From the NCBI GenBank assembly GCA_934661715.1, contig CAKUJL010000054.1:1-8182 (forward strand): a stretch of 8,182 nucleotides of DNA, given 5' to 3'. Made by a program: the position numbers and the translations under genes. The DNA comes from an uncultured Oscillospiraceae bacterium. Lineage in GTDB: Bacteria; Bacillota; Clostridia; Oscillospirales; Oscillospiraceae. Below, piece by piece: positions 1 to 5,040 of this stretch. Each line of letters opens with the position of its first letter. Position 1 is the first letter of the stretch. The notes beneath the pieces are model-generated. The model was not told the origin of the DNA, ran no database searches, and worked only from the letters and a program-made list of their open reading frames with translations.

Positions 1-24
1 GCCCGCCGAAAGGCGGGCTTTTTT
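1..24 (+). terminator. Intrinsic terminator of an upstream gene outside the window
   Basis: A perfect 7-bp GC-only stem (GCCCGCC at 1-7, GGCGGGC at 12-18) closes a GAAA tetraloop and is followed by six T residues at 19-24. The T tail lies on the right, so it ends transcription arriving from the left. The gene it serves is not visible. Whether it also stops minus-strand transcription from the transporter gene depends on bases left of the window. Confidence 0.85.
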
Positions 25-83
25 GCTGTTCCTTGAGATGCACAAAAGAGTTGCAATGCACCAAAGGATTTCTGGGTACCCAT

Positions 84-239
84 CAAAGGCTCCCCTTGCG
101 GCAAGGGACGCTGGCGCCGAAGGCGTCTGAGGAGATTGAACGCCGGTCGCCGGACGCAGTCGGTAATTTGATAGTGCTTACCGCACAATCCCTCAGTCAG
201 CTGTCGCTGCCCAGCCCCCTTTACACAAAGGGGCCTTTG
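84..239. repeat. MITE-like palindromic intergenic element
   Basis: Two arms of about 55 bases, at 84-138 and 186-239, are imperfect reverse complements of each other (roughly two thirds identical by eye). Both begin CAAAGGC and end GATTG when read inward. Each arm carries its own hairpins: CCCTTG/CAAGGG at 93-98/102-107 in the left arm, and a perfect 7-bp CCCCTTT/AAAGGGG stem around ACAC at 216-233 in the right arm. The 47 bases between the arms contain a further stem, CGGTAA at 161-166 with TTACCG at 178-183. No credible coding sequence lies here. The layout is that of a non-autonomous mobile palindromic repeat or a structured RNA. I recall similar sequences scattered through Oscillospiraceae genomes, but that is memory, not a search. 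No clear target-site duplication was found. Confidence 0.6.
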
Positions 240-269
240 GTGCCGTGGAACCCTTTGGTGCCGCGGAAC
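234..269 (+). repeat. Two tandem 18-bp units at the edge of the palindromic element
   Basis: Positions 234-251 and 252-269 are two adjacent 18-bp copies (CCTTTGGTGCCGTGGAAC) that differ at a single base, T246 versus C264. Degenerate copies in the opposite orientation lie on the far side of the palindromic element: ATGCACAAAAGAG from 38 and ATGCACCAAAGGA from 56, also 18 bases apart. The unit therefore seems to belong to the outer ends of the element and not to the neighbouring gene. Confidence 0.6.
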
Positions 270-305
270 CCTAGCGCGGGAAGATGTTTTCTGCGTGCTG
301 CGGAA

Positions 306-1205
306 TTACGCGTTTGCCGCTTTCTTTTCCGGCAGCTGGGCGATGACGATGGCGGCGAAAATGACGGCGCAGCCGAGAAGCTCCTTTGCGCTCAGCGCCT
401 GGTGGAGCAGGACCCAGCCGAACAGGGCCGCGAAGACCGACTCCAGACTCAGAATCATACTGGCAAGCGTGGGCGGGACCTGCTGCTGGCCGAGAATTTG
501 CAGCGTATACCCGACGCCGCCGGACATGACGCCCGCGTAGATGATCGGAAGCCAGGCCGTGGTGATCTCCGAAACGCTCGGCTTTTCGAAAATCAGCATG
601 GGAAGAATCGAGACGAGCGAGGCTGTAAAGAACTGCGTGCACGACAGGCGCACACCGTCTAAGTCATGACAGGCCCGGTCGATGAACAGAATGTGGATGG
701 CGAAGAAAAACGCGCACAGGAGCGTCAGCCAGTCGCCGACGTTCACATTTGAAAGTCCCTCGCCGCCGGCGCACAGAAAATAGAGCCCCGCCACGGCCAG
801 AAACGCGCAGAGCCAGTTTTTGAGCTTCACGCGCAGCTTTACAAAAAGCCCCAGGAAGGGGACGAGGATGATATACATCGTCGTGATGAAGCCGGATTTT
901 CCGACCGTCGTGTAGATGATGCCGTACTGCTGGATGAGGCTTGCCGTGCAGAGGATCACGCCGCAGACGATACCGCACAGAAGCTGCCGCCTGGAAGCCT
1001 TGCCGCGTGCGGGCCGGACGCTCACGCCCTTTTTGTCGCGCAGATAGATGACGGGCAGGAGCACGAGGCCAGAGAGAAAATAGCGCGTGGCCTGCATGGT
1101 AAACGGGCCCACATAGTTCATGCCCTCGCTCTGGGCCACGAACGACGAGCCCCAGATGATCGCGCACAGAAGCAGCATCACAGTGCCGCGGGTTTGCTGT
1201 TTCAT
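306..1205 (-). CDS. EamA/DMT-superfamily transporter
   Basis: This 299-residue protein is an inner-membrane carrier of the drug/metabolite transporter superfamily with two EamA domains. Ten hydrophobic segments can be picked out in the usual five-plus-five arrangement. The first repeat opens with the family motif WGSSF at residues 18-22. The second opens near GDWLTLLCAFFFAIH and closes with the typical SLESVFAALFGW segment and a last helix before a short basic tail. Length is normal for the family (about 290-310). The start is supported by AAGGAG (1214-1219, read on the minus strand) eight bases upstream. Family members export amino acids, other metabolites or drugs, and the substrate cannot be read from sequence. 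It is monocistronic here, transcribed away from pepF, and runs toward the palindromic repeat, with no obvious terminator of its own. Family call is firm; specificity is unknown. Confidence 0.93.
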   Translation of the reverse strand: MKQQTRGTVMLLLCAIIWGSSFVAQSEGMNYVGPFTMQATRYFLSGLVLLPVIYLRDKKGVSVRPARGKASRRQLLCGIVCGVILCTASLIQQYGIIYTTVGKSGFITTMYIILVPFLGLFVKLRVKLKNWLCAFLAVAGLYFLCAGGEGLSNVNVGDWLTLLCAFFFAIHILFIDRACHDLDGVRLSCTQFFTASLVSILPMLIFEKPSVSEITTAWLPIIYAGVMSGGVGYTLQILGQQQVPPTLASMILSLESVFAALFGWVLLHQALSAKELLGCAVIFAAIVIAQLPEKKAANA

Positions 1206-1246
1206 GGGAACAACTCCTTCGAGTTTTTTTGCACATTTGCGGCATA

Positions 1247-1275
1247 ATTATACAAATGGCGGCGCAAAAAAGCAA
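1247..1275 (-). promoter_or_regulatory. Promoter of the EamA transporter gene
   Basis: On the minus strand a perfect -10 TATAAT (1252 down to 1247) lies 17 bases from a weak -35 TTGCTT (1275 down to 1270). Transcription would start about 35 bases before the start codon, leaving a short leader with the ribosome binding site. This is a housekeeping sigma-70/sigma-A type match by eye. Confidence 0.6.
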
Positions 1276-1320
1276 GACCGGCCGCGAAAAACCGTCAGGC
1301 AGTTGTGAAGCGGCGCAAAA
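1259..1320. promoter_or_regulatory. Repeated 11-mer shared by the two divergent promoters
   Basis: GCGGCGCAAAA occurs at 1259-1269 and again at 1310-1320 in the same orientation. The first copy lies inside the -35/-10 spacer of the leftward promoter and the second inside the spacer of the rightward promoter. A protein binding both copies could repress both genes. Chance is also plausible in GC-rich DNA with A-runs, so this is a tentative operator only. Confidence 0.22.
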
Positions 1321-1331
1321 TGTGGTAGACT
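1303..1331 (+). promoter_or_regulatory. Promoter of the pepF unit
   Basis: TTGTGA (1303-1308) and TAGACT (1326-1331) are separated by exactly 17 bases. A TG one base upstream of the -10 (1323-1324) gives an extended -10. Transcription would begin near 1338, about 27 bases before the pepF start. Confidence 0.6.
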
Positions 1332-1364
1332 ATTTGTACAAATTGTTTGACTGGAGGAACCTTG

Positions 1365-3161
1365 ATGCACGATACGATTCGGTCGCGCGAAGAGCTTGCG
1401 CGGGAAGATACATGGGCAATGGAAGACTTATACAAAACCGACGCCGACTGGCTGCTTGACCTCGAGACGCTCAAGACGCTCGGCGCAAAGCTTCCGGGCT
1501 ACGCGGGGGAAATCTCAAAGAGCGCACAGAAGCTTCTGGAGTATCAGAAGTTGGGCGAGGAAATTTCCGTCCTGCTCGACAGTCTGGCCAACTACGCGCA
1601 GCGAAAGAGCGACGAGGACACGAGAAACCCCGTCTATCAGGACCTCGTCGGCAAGCTCACGAAGGTCTGGGTGCAGCTGGGCACAGACACGGCCTTTGAG
1701 GTGCCGGAACTGCTTTCCATTTCGGAAGAGGACATGGCGCGGTTTTATGAAGAAGAGCCGGGCTTAACGCTTTACAAGCGGCACTTTGACTCCATCCGCC
1801 GCAAGCGGGCGCACATTTTATCCGAGAGCGAAGAAAAATTACTTGCGATGGCAGGCGAGATGGCGGGGACGCCGGAGGAGGTCTACTCGCTTTTCGCAGA
1901 CGCCGACCTGACCTTCCGGCCGGCTTTGGACAAGGACGGAAAGGAGCACCCCATCACGCAGGGAAGCTACATCGCGGCGATGGAATCAAGCGATCGCGTC
2001 CTGCGCAAAAACGCCTTTGAGAGCCTGTACGCGGGCTTCGGCGCGTATAAAAATTCGGTCGCGGCGATGCTGGCAGGGCAGGTCAGGCAGCTCGAATTTT
2101 TCTCGAAGGCGCGAAAGTACGCCTCGCCTCTGGAAGCGTCTCTGGATGCAACCGAGGTCCCCGTGAGTGTCTATCACGAGCTGATCGCCGCCGTACACCG
2201 GAACTTTGACAAAATGCACCGCTACACGCGGCTTCGCAAGAAGCTTCTGGGGCTCGACGAGCTTCACATGTACGATCTTTATACGCCGCTCGTGGAAACG
2301 TCGGAAGAGCGCATTCCCTTCGCCGAGGCCAAGAAGACCGTCGCCGAAGCGCTCAGCGTCATGGGCGAGCGCTACGGGGAAATTTTGCAGGAGGGCTTTC
2401 AGAACCGCTGGATCGATGTCTACGAGAACGTGGGCAAGCGCTCGGGCGCGTATTCGGCGGGGGCCCGCGTGCATCCGTATGTGCTGCTCAACTACACCGG
2501 AACGCTGGACAGCCAGTTTACCCTCGCGCACGAAATGGGCCACGCGATCCACTCATATCTGTCCAACAAGACGCAGCCGGTCGTGTATTCGGACTACGTC
2601 ATTTTCGTGGCCGAGGTGGCCTCCACCTGCAACGAAGCGCTCTTGATGCAGCATCTGCTGAAAAAAACGACGGACAAAAAAGAACGCGCGTATTTAATCA
2701 ACCACTTCTTGGAGCAGTTCCGCACCACGCTCTACCGGCAGACGATGTTTGCTGAGTTCGAGCTCAAAATGGCCGAGCTTTCTTCCTCCGGCGTGACGCT
2801 GACGGCGGACGTTCTGTGCGAGGAATACCGCAAGCTCAACGAGGCGTACTACGGGCCCGATATCGTCCTCGACGAGGAAATCGCGCTCGAGTGGGCGAGA
2901 ATTCCGCACTTCTACTACAATTATTACGTCTTCCAGTACGCGACCGGCTACGCCGCGGCCATTGCGCTCTCGGAGGGCATTCTCGCCGAGGGTGCTCCCG
3001 CGGTGGAGCGGTATCTCGGCTTCCTGTCCGGCGGATGCAGCAAGAGCCCAATTGAGCTTTTGAAGGGTGCGGGCGTTGATATGACGACGGCGGAACCGGT
3101 CGAGAAGGCGCTTTCCTTGTTCGGGACGCTGCTGGACGAAATGGAGGCGCTGACGGCGTAA
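1365..3161 (+). CDS. pepF: Oligoendopeptidase F, M3B family zinc metallopeptidase
   Basis: A 598-residue cytoplasmic zinc oligopeptidase that cleaves short peptides, normally about 7-17 residues in the characterised lactococcal enzyme. The N-terminal half is the helical oligopeptidase F region; the M3 catalytic domain fills about residues 200-590. The zinc site is explicit: HEMGH at 389-393 supplies two histidines and the catalytic glutamate E390, and E417 in FVAEVAST is the third ligand, 24 residues after the second histidine. The C-terminal PHFYYNYYVFQYATGY stretch carries the tyrosines typical of the substrate site. There is no signal peptide. Length matches the family (about 600). The ATG at 1365 is chosen because GGAGG (1353-1357) lies seven bases upstream; an in-frame TTG at 1347 precedes that site. 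It is first in a two-gene unit with the small gene that follows. Likely role is recycling of peptides taken up or made by proteolysis. Confidence 0.97.
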   Translation: MHDTIRSREELAREDTWAMEDLYKTDADWLLDLETLKTLGAKLPGYAGEISKSAQKLLEYQKLGEEISVLLDSLANYAQRKSDEDTRNPVYQDLVGKLTKVWVQLGTDTAFEVPELLSISEEDMARFYEEEPGLTLYKRHFDSIRRKRAHILSESEEKLLAMAGEMAGTPEEVYSLFADADLTFRPALDKDGKEHPITQGSYIAAMESSDRVLRKNAFESLYAGFGAYKNSVAAMLAGQVRQLEFFSKARKYASPLEASLDATEVPVSVYHELIAAVHRNFDKMHRYTRLRKKLLGLDELHMYDLYTPLVETSEERIPFAEAKKTVAEALSVMGERYGEILQEGFQNRWIDVYENVGKRSGAYSAGARVHPYVLLNYTGTLDSQFTLAHEMGHAIHSYLSNKTQPVVYSDYVIFVAEVASTCNEALLMQHLLKKTTDKKERAYLINHFLEQFRTTLYRQTMFAEFELKMAELSSSGVTLTADVLCEEYRKLNEAYYGPDIVLDEEIALEWARIPHFYYNYYVFQYATGYAAAIALSEGILAEGAPAVERYLGFLSGGCSKSPIELLKGAGVDMTTAEPVEKALSLFGTLLDEMEALTA

Positions 3162-3428
3162 ATGGAAGAGCTTTTTCTGCCGGTGCTGCACAGCTTTGAG
3201 AATAACAACGTCTTTACCGGAAGCTACGGCCCGCTTCGCTTCAAGGTGACGCCGGCCATCACGATGAAAAATCCGAAGGAGGTCGACATGGAGGCCAGCT
3301 CCATGACCGTCGAGCTCTGGCACGGACCGTATTGCTACGAAAAAAGCGAGATGGAGACGCAGGAAACCTTTCCTCTGAGCGAGGAAGGGCGCGAGAATAT
3401 GCGCAGATTCTTATTGGAACATGTGTAA
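3162..3428 (+). CDS. Small conserved-looking protein of unknown function (88 aa)
   Basis: I cannot assign a function. The 88-residue product starts at the ATG directly after the pepF stop codon (TAAATG), so it is almost certainly cotranscribed and probably translated by terminating ribosomes. The only Shine-Dalgarno-like GGAGG (3143-3147) is 14 bases away. The protein has no signal peptide or membrane segment. It is acidic toward its end and contains a distinctive central motif, WHGPYCYEKSEME, with its single cysteine, followed by a FPLSEEGRENMRRFLLEHV-type amphipathic C-terminal helix. The N-terminal half (VFTGSYGPLRFKVTP) looks like alternating beta strands. The codon pattern resembles pepF, and a strong terminator follows its stop. 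I have an impression of similar small proteins in Clostridia, unverified. Confidence 0.8.
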   Translation: MEELFLPVLHSFENNNVFTGSYGPLRFKVTPAITMKNPKEVDMEASSMTVELWHGPYCYEKSEMETQETFPLSEEGRENMRRFLLEHV

Positions 3429-3433
3429 GGACT

Positions 3434-3469
3434 TTGCCCGGAAGGCTTTTTTCCGGGCAATTTCTTTTT
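3434..3469 (+). terminator. Intrinsic terminator ending the pepF unit
   Basis: A perfect 10-bp stem (TTGCCCGGAA at 3434-3443 with TTCCGGGCAA at 3451-3460) closes a seven-base loop and is followed by TTTCTTTTT. It lies five bases after the stop of the small gene and separates that unit from the downstream promoter. Confidence 0.92.
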
Positions 3470-3475
3470 GACGGG

Positions 3476-3504
3476 TTGTCCTTGAGGGAAGAACATGATA
3501 GAAT
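3476..3504 (+). promoter_or_regulatory. Promoter of the cysteine desulfidase gene
   Basis: TTGTCC (3476-3481) and TAGAAT (3499-3504) are separated by 17 bases, with a TG at 3496-3497 giving an extended -10. It starts only seven bases after the preceding terminator tail. Initiation near 3511 leaves a leader of about 25 bases, which excludes the in-frame ATG at 3503 and supports the start at 3536. Confidence 0.7.
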
Positions 3505-3535
3505 GGAGAAAACGAGACAAGGAGAACGATGTGCT

Positions 3536-4816
3536 ATGGAACGGACGAGCCTTACCTATCAGACCTATGTGGAGATTTTGAACCGGGAGCTGGTGTGCGC
3601 GATGGGCTGCACGGAGCCGATCGCCATTGCCTACTGCGCCGCTGCGGCGAGACGGGCGCTGGGGGAGCTTCCAACGCGCATCGAGGTCGCGGCCAGCGGC
3701 AACATTATCAAAAACGTCAAGAGCGTCATCGTCCCCAATACCGGCTCGCTTCGCGGCATTGCGGCGGCTGCGGCGATTGGCGCACTGGCAGGAGACGCCG
3801 AGGCGGGACTTCAGGTGCTCTCGCACGTGACGCCGGACGAGATCGCGGCGCTTCCGGCGTATATCGAAAAAACGGAATTTGACATTTCCGCGGCGGAAAC
3901 CGAGTATCTTCTCGATATCGAGGTCACGGTTCGCGCTAACGGCCATTTTGCGCTCGTGCGGGCTGTGCGGGAGCACACGAATATCGTGCTCATCGAGACC
4001 GACAAAGGCGTTCTTTTTTCCAAGGACCCCGACGAAGAAGACGCGCCGCTTGCCGACGCCCCGGACTATTCGCTTTTGAACGTCGCGGACATCTGCGACT
4101 TTGCAGACACCTGCGATTTAAGCGATGTACAGGCGCTGCTTGACCGCCAGCTTTCGTGTAACTGCGCCATCGCGGAGGAGGGGCTTCGCGGCGAATACGG
4201 CGCTTCGATCGGCAAGGTCCTGCTCACGGCCTACGGAGACGATGTGCGGACACGTGCGCGGGCTTACGCGGCGGCGGCCTCGGACGCGCGGATGAACGGG
4301 TGCGATCTTCCGGTGGTCATCAACTCCGGCTCGGGCAATCAGGGCATCACGGCCTCGCTTCCGGTGTGGGTCTATGCAAAAGAACTGGATGTTCCGGACG
4401 AGAAGCTCTACCGGGCGCTTCTGGTCTCGAACCTCGTGACGCTGCACGAAAAGACCGGCATCGGAAGGCTTTCGGCCTACTGCGGCGCGGTCAGCGCGGG
4501 AGCGGGCGCTGGCGCGGGCATCACGTATCTTTTTGGCGGCGGCTACCGCGAAATTTCACACACGATCGTAAACGCACTGGCCGTCACGTCCGGTATCGTC
4601 TGCGACGGGGCAAAATCCTCCTGCGCGGCGAAAATTTCGATGGCCGTCGAGGCGGGCATCCTCGGCTTTGAAATGTACCGCCGCGACCGGCAGTTCTATG
4701 GCGGCGACGGTCTGGTTGCGAAGGGCGTGGAAAACTCCATCGCGAATTTCAGCCGGCTCGGCCGCGTCGGAATGCGCGAAACGGACAAGGAAATCATCAA
4801 AATGATGACAGAATAG
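3536..4816 (+). CDS. L-cysteine desulfidase family protein (UPF0597, CyuA/YhaM-like)
   Basis: A 426-residue cytoplasmic iron-sulfur enzyme of the UPF0597 / serine dehydratase alpha fold group. Characterised relatives (Methanocaldococcus MJ1025, E. coli CyuA/YhaM) split L-cysteine to pyruvate, ammonia and sulfide. The signature GCTEP sits at residues 24-28, placing a cysteine at position 25 exactly as in MJ1025. Further cysteines at 316 (AYCGAVSAG) and 356 (VCDGAKSS) keep the 40-residue spacing that I recall for the other cluster ligands; C363 lies nearby. Glycine/alanine-rich stretches around 318-328 and NSGSGNQG are family-like. The chosen ATG has AAGGAG at 3519-3524, 11 bases away, rather long, but it gives the normal N-terminus. 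An upstream in-frame ATG (3503) overlaps the -10 box. It is monocistronic, with its own promoter and terminator. A serine dehydratase activity cannot be excluded; the family call is strong. Confidence 0.9.
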   Translation: MERTSLTYQTYVEILNRELVCAMGCTEPIAIAYCAAAARRALGELPTRIEVAASGNIIKNVKSVIVPNTGSLRGIAAAAAIGALAGDAEAGLQVLSHVTPDEIAALPAYIEKTEFDISAAETEYLLDIEVTVRANGHFALVRAVREHTNIVLIETDKGVLFSKDPDEEDAPLADAPDYSLLNVADICDFADTCDLSDVQALLDRQLSCNCAIAEEGLRGEYGASIGKVLLTAYGDDVRTRARAYAAAASDARMNGCDLPVVINSGSGNQGITASLPVWVYAKELDVPDEKLYRALLVSNLVTLHEKTGIGRLSAYCGAVSAGAGAGAGITYLFGGGYREISHTIVNALAVTSGIVCDGAKSSCAAKISMAVEAGILGFEMYRRDRQFYGGDGLVAKGVENSIANFSRLGRVGMRETDKEIIKMMTE

Positions 4817-4829
4817 ACATCATATCAAT

Positions 4830-4859
4830 GCGCCGGGGCAGGCTGCTCCGGCGCTTTTT
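4830..4859 (+). terminator. Intrinsic terminator of the cysteine desulfidase gene
   Basis: A 10-bp stem with one G-U pair (GCGCCGGGGC at 4830-4839, GCTCCGGCGC at 4845-4854) closes a five-base loop and is followed by five T residues, 13 bases after the stop codon. Confidence 0.9.
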
Positions 4860-4900
4860 CTGTGCGGCAGCGATTCCAGAAAGTTGCGAAAATTGTAACT

Positions 4901-4940
4901 TTTGTATCCAAATGTATCCGAAAGTTCACAAAAGCTTCAG
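4901..4940 (+). promoter_or_regulatory. Tandem decamer array, possible response-regulator site
   Basis: Four adjacent ten-base units begin at 4901, 4911, 4921 and 4931. Each has three A/T bases followed by G; the first two share TGTATCC (4903-4909 and 4913-4919), exactly one helical turn apart. AAAGTT at 4880-4885 and 4921-4926 and AACTTT at 4897-4902 add inverted pairs in the same stretch. Direct repeats spaced 10-11 bases are typical of sites bound by OmpR/PhoB-type response regulators, which often control exporter operons of this kind. No regulator gene is in the window, so the assignment is inference. Confidence 0.4.
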
Positions 4941-4961
4941 GAAAGCGCGGCACGGCGGGAG

Positions 4962-4979
4962 TATGCTTAAAAGTAGTAT
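4962..4979 (+). promoter_or_regulatory. Possible -10 region of the exporter operon
   Basis: TATGCT (4962-4967) and TAGTAT (4974-4979) are the best -10 candidates before the exporter operon. Neither has a recognisable -35 box 16-18 bases upstream. The decamer array ends at 4940, close to where the -35 of the first candidate would fall (about 4939-4944), which fits an activator-dependent promoter. The exact start is uncertain. Confidence 0.3.
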
Positions 4980-4994
4980 TTTAGGAGCGTGTTT

Positions 4995-5017
4995 GTCTGC
5001 GGCGGTTTTTCGCGGAC
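4995..5017 (+). other. Leader hairpin before the adaptor gene
   Basis: GTCTGCG (4995-5001) pairs with CGCGGAC (5011-5017) with one G-U pair around a nine-base loop containing five T residues. It sits just upstream of the AAAGGAG ribosome binding site (5026-5032). It has no T tail after the stem, so it is not a standard terminator. It could affect translation or mRNA stability, or mean nothing. Confidence 0.3.
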
Positions 5018-5040
5018 GAGCGCACAAAGGAGCAAAGACA

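Noticed and set aside
234..269. CRISPR-like tandem repeat
   Set aside because: There are only two 18-bp units, directly adjacent with no spacers, and no cas genes are in the window.
33..662. Long plus-strand open frame across the repeat and the end of the transporter gene
   Set aside because: It runs through the palindromic element and antisense to a clear EamA gene, has no ribosome binding site, and its LVPWNP/LVPRNP repeats are just the translated 18-mers.
664..1275. Minus-strand open frame overlapping the transporter gene in another frame
   Set aside because: It is rich in R/H/P, as expected from out-of-frame reading of GC-rich coding DNA, and begins upstream of the transporter promoter -10 without its own signals.
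1986..2552. 188-codon minus-strand frame inside pepF
   Set aside because: It lies wholly antisense to a well-supported enzyme with an intact zinc site and has no recognisable domain.
3468..3473. TTGACG as an alternative -35 for the cysteine gene
   Set aside because: It overlaps the terminator tail and is 25 bases from the TAGAAT box, too far; TTGTCC at 3476 has the correct 17-base spacing.
3332..3535. N-terminal extension of the cysteine desulfidase frame
   Set aside because: The frame is open upstream but runs through the small gene, the terminator and the promoter; the family N-terminus matches the ATG at 3536.
3335..3976. Minus-strand open frame spanning the pepF-unit terminator and the desulfidase promoter
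   Set aside because: It crosses a strong terminator and promoter and the start of a recognised gene; composition looks like a shadow frame.
4828..5040. N-terminal extension of the adaptor frame
   Set aside because: It includes the upstream terminator hairpin and the decamer array, and the ATG at 5041 has an ideal ribosome binding site followed by a normal basic-plus-membrane anchor.
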